Positions 13,701-27,400 of a DNA stretch of 64,000 nucleotides are shown here, one piece after another; the stretch's first letter is position 1, and every line of letters begins with the position of its first letter. Source of the DNA: Lineus longissimus (taxonomy: Eukaryota; Nemertea; Pilidiophora; Heteronemertea; Lineidae); NCBI RefSeq assembly GCF_910592395.1, contig NC_088309.1:7874501-7938500 (forward strand). The letters run 5' to 3'. A program made the position numbers and the translations under genes. The notes under the pieces were generated by a model. The model was not told the DNA's origin and searched no databases. It saw only the letters and a program-made list of their open reading frames with translations.

Positions 13701-15510
13701 CTTATTGAAGATACTTAATAACAACAATTTGATTTGGATTTTGAAGATTAAAGCGTTCGCAGTTACCACTGAAGCTTTTCAAACATCAGTTTCTTACTTC
13801 GTTATCACCATCTTGACGAGATAAGAAGACTTGCAAAAGACGTGACTGTTTTGCTATTAAGACGAGCTGCAGAAAAAATAAATATATTAAGTTGTTTTTT
13901 TTAAATTCTTCCAAGGGCATCGCAATGTCATCATTGATTGATTAGATAATCGAATTACATCCTGTAGACGCCAAAGTGATGCAGAAAATATCGGGTTTAT
14001 CCGTCTGATTATTTCAGTCAGTGATGGGTCAATCAATTATATAATAAGCAGTGCAATTGGCACAGTCCAACCATATGCATGCAACACTGCTGTAGTGGTG
14101 CATGTAAACGTGCAGTACATTGCAGTGCATTTGTTCCAGTGTGTCGTAAAACACAACGCTTTGGTGTAATATACATGTAATGACACCGATTAGAAAAACA
14201 AGGCAAGTATTTTATCAAAAGGTGTCCATGATCGAGAATTTAATAACATCACTGTTTTTAATCTATTGATTTCATACGGAACTCTCTCACGATACATAAT
14301 TTATAACGGAACAAGACCCAGTAGCTACGCGCGAATAAAGGAAATTATAGAAGTAAAATTGCTGATGATAAAGCTGACATGTTTACTTTTCATCGGAAAG
14401 CCTTGGGCAAAATATACATGCTGGAAAGTAATCATTTGTAGGCCATCGAGATAGCTTACTGAAACAACCAGTATTGGGAGATAAGCGTGAGAGGTCGGAT
14501 TTTTCAAAATGTATCTTTACTTGTTACACGTGGCCTAGGATACGAACGTATATAATTGGTAAGCGCAAGTTTCATTTACATTGTTATTGCTTTCTATAAT
14601 GATAAATGTCTCAGGCCTTTTTTCTGTCTCAATTGATACACATTGTTTGAAAATCTCTAGCTCGAAATTATGATATTCAGTTCATTAATCGACATAATTT
14701 AGCGCCCATGCAGTGTATTTCTCCGCCATTGGCGTGAGAGGTCCTTGTCGTCTAGACTACACAACATGTTGTTTCTAAAAGGCAGTTACGCTGAAGTGTA
14801 CATTTGATTATTTTCAATGCAATTGAAAAAAAGAAAGAAGAAAAGAAACATAAAAATTGTTATATTTCATATCTGTTATTTGAGAATTTGCTTAGATTCT
14901 TTGCTCTGTCTTTTCTTTGTTTTTAGTTCATTCTTTGTAACGTTCCTCGATGCAAACGTGTGGTCACCTAAGGGTATTTAAAGATACCTCATATCGCATT
15001 GCTCGCAAGTTTTTTAAGTAAACCTCTGGCAAATATCACGGTGCAAATATCCCAGGTTGAATGAACTACAACGTCATGCGGTTCGCATTAAGAGTGAGGA
15101 ATGATGTAATGATTAGCTTGCAACAACATCATGTAACTTAAAAGGCAAAGATCAAGATTCGACTCAAGATTTTTTTGATGCATCCTACACAAGATAAAGA
15201 AATGCATGGTACTCCTAAACAAACATGTTTTTCCACAGTAAAGAAATGTAATCATCATGTCATATTAGTCAGTTTTCCTGGTGCATTTTCTATGTAACAT
15301 TCCACATAAGGTTTCAATTAATATGCATTAACAATCGCAGTCTGTGTCATAACTACATTGTTTGAATTGCATAAGAGGAAATCTACTTTGAGCTCGTCGA
15401 ATTTATAACTTTGTTCTAATGATCCGATCTCTACATTAGCAGTTGGTGGGTGTGGTTTCCTGAACAGTTGAATCAATTGTACCACAACATCGAACAATGT
15501 GATACCTCTT
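10731..15510. other. No gene recognised
   Basis: The stretch contains the triplet microsatellite at 11318-11394 and otherwise unique A+T-rich sequence. A GATGCAC doublet lies near 13156. No exon candidate stands out. Confidence 0.5.
11318..11394 (+). repeat. Imperfect GTC/ATC triplet microsatellite
   Basis: Triplets of the CAT, GTT, GTC and ATC type run from about 11318 to 11394 with frequent substitutions. It is a smaller, older relative of the array at 49258-49480. Confidence 0.85.
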
Positions 15511-15757
15511 GTTTTTGTTTGATTTGCACCATCTTAATACAAGCCTAAACAAATCCCAGGCAAGAATTATTCTACGTATGAGCCTGAGCATATGGAAAGA
15601 GTATGTACTACGTGTCACGAAAAATACGTCAAAGTTTGTGATTGGTTTGCACTATCCAAACACAAACCTTAACAAATCCAAGGAGAGATTTATTTTTATG
15701 TATGAGCATGAGCATGTGGCAATATGATGGACTGTGTGTCACGAAAAATATGTACAA
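15511..15757 (+). repeat. Two-copy tandem duplication, period 123-124 bp
   Basis: The copies start at about 15511 and 15634. Shared blocks are TTTGCAC, ACAAATCC, TATGAGC.TGAGCAT and GTGTCACGAAAAATA, offset by 123-124 bases. The copies differ at many positions, so the duplication is old. The open frame at 15509-15727 spans the duplication and is a by-product of it. Confidence 0.8.
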
Positions 15758-16324
15758 CTTTTGATTCTAAATAACTCCTTTGTTTTTACATGAGAACTGG
15801 ACACGGCGAGTTGTGTTTATGTTCGAAATGATATTTAACAGGGTTACAGTTGACCAATTGACCAATTAATGGCACCGTACGTACCTTGAAAATCAAAAGT
15901 AAAACATTTTTTTCTTGACACTCAGTAGGTTTGAATTTCTAAAGCAAATAGTTGCGTGGAAAATCAATACAATATCGACAGCGTAAAACATCAGAATCCT
16001 AACTGTCACCATCTTGAATTGCCATGATTATACATGCGAACGTGGGAAGACTCAATTGAATGTAGATGTATGTTGAGTGTGTTAATAAAACATGATACAC
16101 AGTACTGAATGAAGAAGATCAAGATGGAGATTTCATATGCAAATTGAATGATTCCAAATAATCGGCGTTGGATATTTTTAACGACGAAACAAGTCAAATC
16201 AAATTTAGGCCTCTTTTTGAGAGCAGCGTTTGGTTGACGCGAGTTAGCACGAATTTCTCAGCGTATGCGATTTTAGCATTGCTCTAGATCTGCCGCATGC
16301 GATGCTGGACATAAGGGTATAGTA

Positions 16325-16477
16325 GGTTTCCACTGAAACCGACTTTGCCTGAATCGTACAGGGCATGGGTAATCACAGAGCGTAATCCATTGTTTGGATG
16401 TTCGGGTATGCGGCGGGGCGTATAAAATACAGTCAAGAAGTAGTGACGCTTGAGTTGTCGCAATCGTAGTGGAAACC
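16325..16477. mobile_element. Short MITE with GGTTTCCACT ends and TA flanks
   Basis: The ends GGTTTCCACT (16325-16334) and AGTGGAAACC (16468-16477) are perfect inverted repeats. TA at 16323-16324 and 16478-16479 fits a Tc1/mariner-type target duplication. The interior holds a TATA-like GTATAAAATAC near 16420. At 153 bp it is far too small to code for a transposase. Confidence 0.55.
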
Positions 16478-16500
16478 TACATCACTGCAAACACGGCATC

Positions 16501-16676
16501 CAGTGGAAACATATCCTTAGGCAAGTTTACAACAGCATCCAAAAATATTTATATTGGCGTGATTGCCTGGATCGGATTGCTTATCTCTTGAAACGTAACG
16601 AACGTTCCACCTTTCAGCGAATCGTCCCAAGCATATGTACAGGTTTCCACTGAAAGCGATTTTGTTAGAATCGTAC
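16501..16676. repeat. Second GTTTCCACTG-bounded unit next to the first
   Basis: CAGTGGAAAC at 16501-16510 is inverted relative to GTTTCCACTG at 16642-16651. The segment 16641-16676 is a direct copy of 16324-16359: both contain GGTTTCCACTGAAA, then CGA.TTTG, then AATCGTAC. The cluster therefore has four copies of the same terminal motif in 350 bases, with alternating orientation, as left by a nested or abortive transposition. Confidence 0.6.
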
Positions 16677-17181
16677 GTTGCACCCCCTACACCCCATTGC
16701 TATTTACACGAATGTCCACACCATTCATGTTATTTCATTCACATCTTTTTAAGACGGTGTGTAGGCCTTACTTGTTGCGCGTAGGTGTCGAATTCTGAAT
16801 ATCAGCTGCCCACGAACTGTCTTGTTTTTCTTAAAAACTCGATTTGTAAATGTCATTCTGAAATATCTCGAACAGAACTATTGAAATCCGATCAAAAGCC
16901 AATCCGCGCCTTGAGCTGTCTAAATCATTGATTTATTATGTTGTCATGTTATATTGGCGATCCATCTATGAATCCATCACAATCGACTGATCGATTTTAT
17001 TGATTTCTCAATGGAACAGAACGTTTCGTTAATTTTGATATTGAACTCCATCAAATGAACGTAAAGGAATTTGATCCTGGGGTGGGATTTCCTGGTCAAT
17101 GTCGGAAACCTGGATGAAATCGATAATGAATACAAACCTTCGGTGATTCATTCACAGACTCGGACGGCAAAAAAAATCACG

Positions 17182-17416
17182 GTGCACTCCTAGAAAATGT
17201 TTTTGAGATTTTGAGAATTCTTACGGGTCTTCAGCCAACACAACGATGAACCCTGTAGGTTTTTCAACAAAATTACATTTAAGGTAGTAGTCTTTCAGAA
17301 TCTCAAAACCCGTAAGGGGTTTTTCATTCCACCGAAAAAGCTCTTCGGGGTGCATATTTTATGTTGGCCGGAAGGTTTTTGAAAAGCCCAGAAATCTTCA
17401 TTTTTAATGGTGTACC
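17182..17416. mobile_element. Foldback MITE family 'GTGCACTCCT', full-length copy
   Basis: The ends are imperfect inverted repeats: GGTGCACTCCTAGAAAATG on the left, and GGTACACCATTAAAAATG read from the right on the opposite strand. Inside, GTTGGCC/TCAGCCAACACAA and GAAAAACC blocks are also mirrored, so the whole 235 bp can fold into one hairpin. It is non-coding. Related copies in this window are at 23668-23742, 24229-24431 and 33981-34075. I do not recognise the superfamily. Confidence 0.75.
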
Positions 17417-20400
17417 CAACGGTCAACTGGTCAACAATATACAGCACAGATGATGCTGCAGAATGATCAGCAGCGATTACATGTACATGTATATCGGTGT
17501 GAGCTTCTGTGCATGTATTTCGTGTGGCCGATCAGGTCACCATTCATACATTTATTACATGCAGAGACATATAAAGAAATAATATCTTTCGCAGCATCTC
17601 CAATATGATGAGCACAGCAAATTGATCAATATTGATATATATTGATATACATTCCATCGTCAGATCCATAGTCACAGCCATGCAAATGAAAATCAACCAA
17701 GGTGATCGATATTGTACTTTGCCAAAGCTTGACAATGGCTTCATAAAACGAGCTATTTCTGTCGGATACACTGGACTGTCACGACAGCTTCGAGGCAAAA
17801 ATAACTGCTACACGTACTTCCAAATAAGGAGCATAGGTCAAGCCGGACATCAAAAGAAATCGCCATGAATTATGAGTGGGGTATGTGGTCTGTGATACCA
17901 AGTGTGGTCCAAGGGGCATTGGCCGATTACCAACTCGTCCTTTCAATCAATCTAAGTACATAGATGCCGAAAGTCCGAGTCCAATTTTCTTAATGTTCGC
18001 GAGTGTTCATCACCTTACCCTGCACAGCTGTCCTACACCTCACCAATTCTCACCTCCAAGTGACACGACCCCATCTGTCTAAGTAGCAAATGACTGGCAA
18101 TAACTCCTCATTACAAATCACTTAATCTTCGTGGCAAGATTTGAACCAGAATATTGATGCAAAGGACGTAAGGATGATTAAGTGGCATTCTCCAGTGAAT
18201 AGAGATCAAGTTGTAACCTGAGGAAGTCGTAATTGTCCCCGATGACATGCACACATTTGTTTTGATCAATATGATAGTAAGACTAATAGTTGTCATGGTA
18301 TTGTTGACTTTGTTTGAAAGATGGGAGATGTTGCCATCATTGTGTTAAGATGTTTAAGATCATCCCTCGGTAGCAACAAGATCGATGGGTAATAGCTTGA
18401 ATCTTAGTACAATTTATCTATAGATACATGTAGCGTTTCACGATAGATTTCCAGTCTCTTCACAGGTAGTGTAGGTGTTCATTCCGACAATAGGGAGTTT
18501 CCGCATCGCTTAACATTACGATTACAATTACGATTTCAAAGTCGTAATCGTAATATTCTCAAAACCGGCATGAACCAGAAATTTTAATAATCAAAATCTT
18601 GATCCTCATTTTCAAAATGGGTCAAGCTACGTTCCTCAAAAAAGAATACACTGTACCTTCAGGTTGTTTGATAACATCATTACTGAAAGAGAATGCTACA
18701 TGTACATGTACATCCTGTCCTAATTCCGCCCTGTTCTTATCCATGACCTCTGTCCTTGCCTCTGTCCACCGTCAAGCCATTGAGATGATGGTATTTGTAT
18801 GCTCCTGCTTCTTGATCTTTGACTTTGCTCCGAGCTAGGGTAATCCGGTGTTTTGAAATCAGGACACGTATGAGATTTAGCCTCGACAACTCGGACAAGC
18901 ATCACGCTAAGAGACTGAGACACTCAACGTGTGCAAGTAAACGATATCAAGAACATACGCGACGGTTATCGAGAAGGTTTTGTCAGAGAGACAATCATGT
19001 CATCTCTGGTTTGGTTCTGTTTGTGGATTACTTTCGGTGTGGCCAATTGGGTACTGGTTGCATTAAAGGACGAAAGAGTACATTGGCTAAGTTATTTGTT
19101 ATGTAGGGGTAGTAAATGCTCATACTGATGCGGCCGAGATAAAATTTTATTGAGGTTGGATATTTTCCTCGCCAAACATATATTTGGCATCATAAGAATA
19201 GGCTTGACAACATCGTTAAAAACAGCTTCAACTGCATCTTGTGTAGGCTGCTGATTGTCGCAGATCTGTAACACCCAACCGCAAGATATAAGACGAAAAT
19301 GTATTTAAAGTATTCGTTTTATATACATGTACCAGTATGTCCAGGTAGACGTGTACAGAACAAATATATTCACCAAATCGAAACATACATTTCAAATTAA
19401 ACGAGTCTTGCATTAAGTTGACTAAAGATAAAAACACACTCTAACGATCAATGTCTAGCAGAATTATGAAGTAAACACCAGCAGATGCATTGTCTCACGG
19501 TATCGCTCAGTGGGCCTTAGGCATCAATTACAATTCGATGTATTAGATTGCCATTACTATATCTTGGATCAATTTTTCTAGCGTGAGCATATGAGTCTTC
19601 AAGACTACAACTCTATTTGTTCGCATCATTTCCCCGCATTTGCATAGATACCAAATTAAATCATGATGACATACGCCATCACAAAAAAATTATGATTCCC
19701 GTATTAAATGAGATAAAACAATGATCTATGGAACTGTGGACGATCATGCTTCCTACTTTTCTCGAGCAGAATGCACTTTAAGACGGCGCCGAAAATCGAA
19801 GTGAAATAAAAATACGAGTCGAAAACAAGCTTTGAGCAATTTCTTAAAACAACACACCATATAACAAGATCAAGGAGATTTCTTTATTGGCATCATTGAG
19901 AGAACATCTCCAAACAGAGGCAGATGGTTTACCTTCCTGCAAAAAATGCAGCACAAAGTCAGTTTCAAAGACCGTGCGTGACTTTCGATAACAATTAATC
20001 ATGTTATCCCCTTACCTCCGACTCCGTCACCCATGCTCCTACGAAGGGACTCCCTTGCCTTTCAGCGCAAGATCAAACTGTGATTTCTTTATTTCTTTCG
20101 TCAGGTGTAAATGCGGGAAATTAAGTGATGCGAACATCTGCCTCGATATGTAGATTGCATTTCAAAGGGTCGTGTCATTTTCTTGAAGCTAACTGTGCGG
20201 CTTCATGTATACATGTAGATGTGGTAGTTCTATCATCTTAGCGAATGAAATCATGGATTCGAAACAATTGTCGTTGCTAGCTTACACTTTCTGGGTTGTA
20301 CTACAAACCGACGGGGCTGCTTAGAACTGCTCTTGCGGGGAAGTCGCAGAAATGTCTGAAGTACCATTTCAAACATCATTCATCAGTGCTTCGCTATTTT

Positions 20401-22769
20401 TTCCGTATGTTTATTTCCTGTTACCCGCTTCGTAGCCATTCGTTCGATAACACGTGTGCATAAGTACGGTCGAGTTTTGCCACTTCAGCCCGAAACATGG
20501 TCATCAGTGAACATGGTTATCGAGTGAACTGGTCGTCTGGTTAAATAATAAAAGAGGAGTCAGTTGAATTCCAGTCGGCCTTCGCTAATGTACGATGTTA
20601 ACCAACATCCGAGAAAAATGGGTTTTCGCCTTTTTAAACTTAATCAAATAAATTGCCATTAACGTAACTGCGATATTATGGCCATTGGTTTCAGTTCGGA
20701 AATAAAAACAGAAAGGGTTGGATTTCGCTTGCAAATTTCATAAAATTCGTATCAGCGTGCAAGTTATTAGACTCTAAAATATTAGGTAACGCGTTAAATT
20801 ACTTTCCCCACTCTCACCCTAATCGCTGTTTTCAAACCCGTAAAAATCAATAATCGATTTATACGGATATATCACACTGATGTAAGTTCCATGTCAAAAT
20901 GAACTTAGTAGTTTAGTGGATTTTATTCAACCTGATTAACTTACGCTTAAAACGCCAGAAAAAAAATCAAAATTTTCACGGCTGTTTACTCGAAGCAGGC
21001 AGCCTACCGTGTCTAGTTTCAAAAGCCGCCGGTTGATGAACTTTGAAACCGTCAAATTTGACGAGATAAGAAGGTTTTTTGTTGATTAACCGTATATATA
21101 CCTTGGTTCAAATACAGTATTTGGGTTACCACTAATGATTGGCTGTCTCAGAAGTGGTTTGATTACTAGTGGTTCACACCATGAATTTGTGCAATGGACT
21201 TGGAAATCATGTGGATGACATTGAGATGTTGAGCACCACTGATGTGAGACCAGTACAGTCACAATTATACCTTTTCCGATATTTACGTGCCGTATCAAGA
21301 ACTCCCAGTTACGCACTTCCTGTATTCTCCTGGTGTATAGCCAACGACGGCTAATTTTTGGCTCCAAATCATCAATAATTAGAGCTTACAACGTTGCCTC
21401 TATCAGTACAGTTCAGAGTGTCAGTCTAATAACCCGCAGCAAATCTAGAAAAACAGGAACTTGATGAGTGCCCGGAAAGAATAAAGGGCAAAAGTGAAAC
21501 CCGATCGATCCGAAATTGCAGTTATTACGGCCCTATTAAGTTATTTACTTGCAACCTCGGGAAGGTCTGTCTTTCCGCGGTGGCAGCTCACCACGCCTGA
21601 TGATTTATGGCATTCTCTGAATGGAGCCAAGTCCACTCCGGGCGAAAGTAAATGAGCGCCATGTTTTCTTCTTTCCAGACTTCGAAATATATGTAAAGGT
21701 ATGTTTGTTTGACTGGAGCCAATGATATATACTCTCGGTTAAAATAACACCTTTTTTTTCTTCGTAAGAATACATGTACAAAAGTTGAGGCTCAAATCAT
21801 GAGCTCTCCAGATGAAAAAAACAACATCGAATTTATTCTGGAAATATCACAATTCGAAATGAGCCTCATGTTTCGAACAACAAATATACGAGATCAAGCA
21901 TGTAGGTCCTAGTTATGTTTTCGTTAACCATTTTTTTTGGTTCTGTCTGGACCTGTGGTCGACTAGCATGATTGAGAGAGAATGCATCACCTATAAATCT
22001 CCAGAGGAATGGAACCCGGCCAGTGCATCTTTTTCTGTATATATATATTTCTGGCTTTTTTTCCAGACTACTATGAGACTGTGGTTCATCGATGATTTTT
22101 TTTAGAGAAAATTGGCCATACCGGCTCAACTTTAGTGTAATTCCAGCATCAATCAATAAGCACAAGAAACAATTTGCTACTGGTCATCTTCATGTACTTT
22201 TGACCGAGAGTATACGCAGTTTTGCTCTGTATTCCAATCATCAAGTTTCCATCACCGGTCTTGACTTCTTCTCTGCTATATTTTTTTCCCTTTTCGCTAT
22301 GTGCCATGCCTCGAGATGTCCATTTGTCTAATGTAGTATTTGTGGCCATGCCTGCTAGCGGTGGGCTGATTGTGCGGATGTCGTGATGGTAATTGTGTGT
22401 CGGCTGCGATGCGGCAAGAACATATATTGATAGACCAAAGATTTGCCTAGAGGCCTTTTGTCGTATGATGTATAGAGGACAGGGGAAGATGGTCTAGATT
22501 CTCTTGGTCTTAGGATATCTTCTTTTGACCCTCACTGGCTTTTTCCGCGGAATGGGTCGACACCGTCTTGATGTATTGGTTGTCTCCCTCCTCAAACACA
22601 CGGGGGTGAAGTTAAAATGTAGGCAAATACCAAGGCGCATCGCCACAGTTTTGGGCGAAACGGAAGCTCCACCCGAGCAGTGTTAGGAGAATTAAATAAA
22701 ATGCTACTTCGACAGCTTCAATATTTTGTACCAGCACACGCGCTTAGAGCAACTGTCCAAAAAACGAGG
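17417..22769. other. No gene recognised
   Basis: The stretch holds the 18515-18554 stem-loop and TACATGTA palindromes near 18701 and 20210. Overlapping frames at 18599-19128 are under 100 codons and show no domain. Confidence 0.5.
18515..18554. repeat. ATTACGATT stem-loop
   Basis: ATTACGATT at 18515 pairs with AATCGTAAT at 18546-18554. An inner ATTACGA...TCGTAAT pair offers an alternative fold. The left side is itself a small tandem (ATTACGATTACAATTACGAT). This is probably a slippage and inversion product. Confidence 0.75.
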
Positions 22770-22845
22770 CACCATGTAATATAAATAGCTATCACCATGT
22801 AATATAAAAAGCTATTACCGTTCTCAATAATTGAGAACGGTAATA
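22770..22845. repeat. 23-bp tandem doublet followed by a 33-bp palindrome
   Basis: CACCATGTAATATAAA.AGCTAT occurs twice in tandem (22770-22792, 22793-22815; two mismatches overall). It runs into a perfect inverted repeat at 22813-22845: TATTACCGTTCTCAAT on one side, its reverse complement on the other, and a single central A. As RNA or single-stranded DNA this would form a 16-bp stem with almost no loop. Confidence 0.85.
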
Positions 22846-23667
22846 CATTGCAACCAAGATTTTTTAAGCTACATGTGTCTTATACTGAAAATAACTAAGT
22901 AGCAAGTTCCAATTATCAGGTGTAAAAGTGTAGACACGACTCCCACACGCCAAGACACCAGAACGATTGCGCTCATCTTGCTTTTGCATTGAAAATTCCA
23001 TGTCCAGCTCTTACGATAAAAACTTTAAAAGACACATGTCCCCTTGGATTGATCGTCAATACGTCAATATTTGCTTACTATCCACCAGAGATTCTCTTCA
23101 TGATTCACAATGACATTTTCTGGTCGGTGCATCCGATTATTCTCCGCGAGGATGGAATATCGATAGGGAAACGGACTTCGACCAGTTGCTTGTACCGGGC
23201 GCATGCCATTACGTGTGGTGAATACAATCTCTGGTTCAAAGACCGTTGACACCATGCTTCTTGTTGGCCAAAGCTATCTCCTGTTGGCGAACCACTACGC
23301 GAACCGGCTGTGGCTGATACTGGGTGTTGATCCATAAAAGATTGAAAGGATCAAAGACGACAGCTTTCTGAATCACTGACGAGGTTTTCAATCGTGTACC
23401 ACTTCTTGCATGAAGACAAGAGGCATAAAAACCTAATTGATGAAATCAACTAATTGAAATCTCTCTGATGTGTCTTTCACCTGTGTTGTTCGACTGGATA
23501 ACAAAGCCGAGTGGTGCATGCTCCGAAGACTTGATCAAAGCTTTCGCGAAGAGTAGGAGACTCCTTCCGTCCCCGGCGTTACTTCTCAATCCTCATCTCG
23601 GCAAACATTGCTACTGCTTAACCAGAGCCATCTACTCCAAAGAGCAAACTATACGAGAGCAGTGGCT

Positions 23668-23742
23668 GCACTCTTAAGAATAAAGGTTTTTGAGGTTTTG
23701 AAAAACCTTCTGAGGGCTTTTCAACCAAACACAAATATGTGA
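23668..23742. mobile_element. Foldback MITE family, one-end fragment
   Basis: It begins TGCACTCTTAAGAATAAAGG and continues through GAGGTTTTGAAAAACC and AAACACAAATATGTG, matching the terminal 75 bp of the 24229-24431 copy in the opposite orientation. The two together form an inverted pair about 760 bp apart, with unrelated sequence between. They could be the two ends of one larger element or two independent insertions. Confidence 0.65.
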
Positions 23743-24228
23743 AAACTTCTCGTTCCTTTTCCGCAACTCGATTACTTCTGCCTTCTTCCAGGTTACGTGG
23801 GGTTACCACGATTTGATTACAAGGACGTAGTCAAAGCCGAAACATTTCTAAAGCTTTCTCCAATCTAACCCTTATTCTCGCAAAGGCATCAGTATTAAAT
23901 ACAAATTTTACTAACTGCATGCAATTACAAAATTATGAAACTATTCGCATGCTATGAATAAGCAATTTGCCAAACTATGGAACAAACAAAACGTTTAAAT
24001 CGACTGCTTCTCAATAGACAGTCTTTAGGCACGAAATCGCGCATCCCCGACAAAAGTATTTCCGCTGAATGATACTAAATCATTCGATACACCACGTTAA
24101 CAATATAATAACTAATTCAGTTATTATCCAATTACAAAGATTGCTGTCCAATAGTCCGATATCGCAGCATGCAGAAATAAGATTAAACTCGACGAAATTA
24201 AAGGGCCGATATTTTCTATATCCCGGGG

Positions 24229-24431
24229 GTATACTTTACATATGCACCCCGTAGAGGTTTTTCAAGGAAGTGAAAAACCCTTTGAGGTTTTTAAAGGCTC
24301 AAAAACCTTTTGGGGGTTTCATTTCTCGGAAAAATTTCTTCGGGATGCACATTTGTGTTGGCTGAAAAATTCTTAGAGGTTTTTCAAAGGGTTTTTCAAA
24401 ACCTCAAGAAGGTTTATTTTTAGGAGTGTAG
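24229..24431. mobile_element. Foldback MITE family, nearly complete copy
   Basis: The right end reads TTTATTTTTAGGAGTGTAG, the inverse of the family's ACACTCCTAAAAATAAA terminus. Internal blocks GATGCACATTTGTGTTGGCT and GAGGTTTTTCAA match the 17182-17416 copy in inverted orientation, and GCACCCCG matches it directly. The left terminus is missing or diverged beyond GTATACTTTACATATGCACC. Confidence 0.7.
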
Positions 24432-27400
24432 ACTCGCAATATCTGGTGCAAAATTTTGTTTTCTTGGAATATCTACTCATCTACTCTTTAAGATTTGATA
24501 TTTAACTGTCAGTACTTTCTTCTAATCCGCTTGCGGCGTATCTTGCTGTCAGATTCACAGCCCTTTCCTTTGGGGATGTCTGGAGTACTATTATACCAGC
24601 CATAAACTAATAAACAAGTCGTAATTGTCAGCAAATGACATGCAATTAATGGCCGTTCAGTCATAAAGTGATGGGCAATAGAGACATGGGATAATGATTA
24701 CTCGGTTTGTGGTGGCGAATGTAGCTTCATCAGCCGATGTGGCATCGGGTTATTATATCGATGTGTCTGACTTCTTTCATGGAGTCAGTGAGCACTGGGG
24801 AAGATACGTCTGATCTTTACCAGACAAGGCTATCGCAAACGACTTCGTCCTCCATTACAGGCTCAGCCGAAGTTCCTGCCAGAAGGATCGATGTTTACTG
24901 GATGAAGGACCGCGTTATGTGCTTCTGTTTCGGCAGCTGCTACAGAGACCAGGGCTGGATAAAGAGATTTGATCATGCCGTCATCAAAATACCACTAGTC
25001 GAGTGCAGCTGAGAACTTTGTTATAGATTCTGTCAAATCACGTCGGTGTGCCGAGTACCATTGAAAATAATTCCTCACAGCCTGTGTTAATTGTTAAACA
25101 CTTGAGTGCAGATGTTTCCGACCGAATTTCAAGCGCCTGGCACCGTATCAATTGAGTTTCTAACAGTGAATGAAATAAATCAGTGTTGTTATGCAGATAT
25201 TACTGTGATGTGTCAACAAACTGGATCACTATTGCAGTATTTTGTGAGCCTTTACCCCTACCGCAAGAATTCTCTGTTATTTTACTTAAACCGTTCAAGT
25301 ACCTACCATTTAAAAGGCAGTCATACCGAATGCTTGTTGGTTGCTTCCTAACGATTGCGCCATATTGTTCGTATTTACGGTTCAGGAAATACACATATCG
25401 TTCAGGGGACACTTTTCTGAGATTTCATCCTCATGGATGGATGAACGTTGGAGAATTACGGGGAGACATCTCTACTACAGAAAGCTTCCATGCAGTTGAA
25501 AGGAAAATATGAGTGCTGTTGAATGGACAAGCTTAGTAAAAACGAACGGGTAGTCCTACTTTTCTCTAATTTTTGTTGAGGTGAAGAAAAAAAACAGTCG
25601 GAGAATGGGCAGAATGTCGCGACGAAGCACAGGGACAAAGATTTAGAAATAGTACGAGCACTTGTGAAAACGATATCTTGTAACGTGATAAAAGAACGTA
25701 CGTATTAAGAAACAAAAACCGTTATGCTTTTCACGAAGATCCTCTTTCTCTTATGTTGTTCTTAAGTGGTGCAAAACATTAAGAACGAAGAAGTTTGATG
25801 TTGTAACCAATAAAAGGAAATCCTGAAGAAAATGACATGCGAAGTTGAGGATATAGTAAGGACCAAAACAAGCTGCGCCCATCCTCGGGTGCAAATCAAT
25901 TCGCACCATTGATTGTCACAACAGTAACCTGTTCAAACGCTTTTCAATACAACTGTGACTAGTGACGCCACCCGGCTGTTGCAGTTACTCTAATGTCTCA
26001 TTTTCACTCTCTTTCATCGGTTTTATGTTGGTGTGTAGGTGTGAAGCTCGCTTGCTAGGTTGAGGCGTCAATGTCACCAGATCAGCTAACCAACTGGCTG
26101 CATCATTCACGTTTGCTGAGCAATGGCAATAGGATTATTCCGCCAGCTAATTCCATCTCGTACGTGGGAGCTATTCTACTTCAGAACTTTTATTCGGATC
26201 TATTGCTGACTTTTTCTGGTATTAACTCAAGCTATCGCACAGTCTGTTAGATAGGAGTTATTCAGTCGAGTAATCGTTCTCTGGTTTTAGAAAGTTTTTT
26301 TGTTGCTGTAGTTTATCAAGATAGTTACGTGTATTTGTGTAGAATGGATTATCTCATAATATGATACCTTTTCGAAGGAGTACTGGCAGTTCTCTTTACT
26401 TTAAGAGACATACGATAAGAGACATACCATAAACCGACAATATTTTGGTAATTTGTTCATCGTTACGACCTCTGCTATTCGTCGTGATATTGATAAGCCT
26501 AGTTCTAATAGATAGTGGCATCTGGTTATGATTGGGATTTGATGTGGCAGTTCCGAAGAGCAATCGAAAATTCGATCACGTAAGTGAAAGTGCTCTCGGA
26601 ATATCTGACCGAAGATTTGGATTTCATTTTGAACAGGTATGTTTACATTATAACTATTTTGCATATTTCTGCAAGTCAATGTCTATTCAGTCTCAACGAC
26701 GTTATCCTTTCTTCTTTGACTCTTTTTTTACCGAATTCATACTGAAGATCGGAATTTCTACACGACTTAACCGTTGCCGGGGGGGGGGGGATCTTCAAGT
26801 GTCTTCAAATCAATCATTACCGTAAGATTGGGCGTAAGTTGTCTTAAAGTGCTGTGAAATTGTCCCATAGATTGTTGTATGCATTTTCCACCCTCCGCTG
26901 AACCAAACACGGTAAATCTTCTATTTCAACTGAAACACTGTACAAATAGTTAAATCAATGGCCGAGCCGAAATATATCATAGCTAAAAGCCCAAATGCGA
27001 TAGTGTCATTTCATATTTTTCACAGATGGATGTGAGTGCTCCTGTATCGATCCAACGGGGAAAATGTGGACGATACCTTATAAGTTGCTTCTTCTGGTTG
27101 CGTAACGCCGATATATCAATACCACCAATTAGCATTGTCAGTTGCTGATGCTAATAAAATTCATTAGGAACACCAACTATTTTAGCTATCTTGAAAGTTA
27201 AGACGTTCGGTTCCATTAAGTTTTCCTACATTCATACGATATTTCATAAATGCTCATCAGAGGTTTGCTTTGGAGAAAGAGTTGCTCGAGAATTCGTTGC
27301 TGGTGACGTGAAATGCATGCTTCTCTAGCATTGGCTTTGCTGTGATGATACAAATATTGATGCATCCATTCCTTGCCTCTTTTTTTACCTTTAAAATGTC

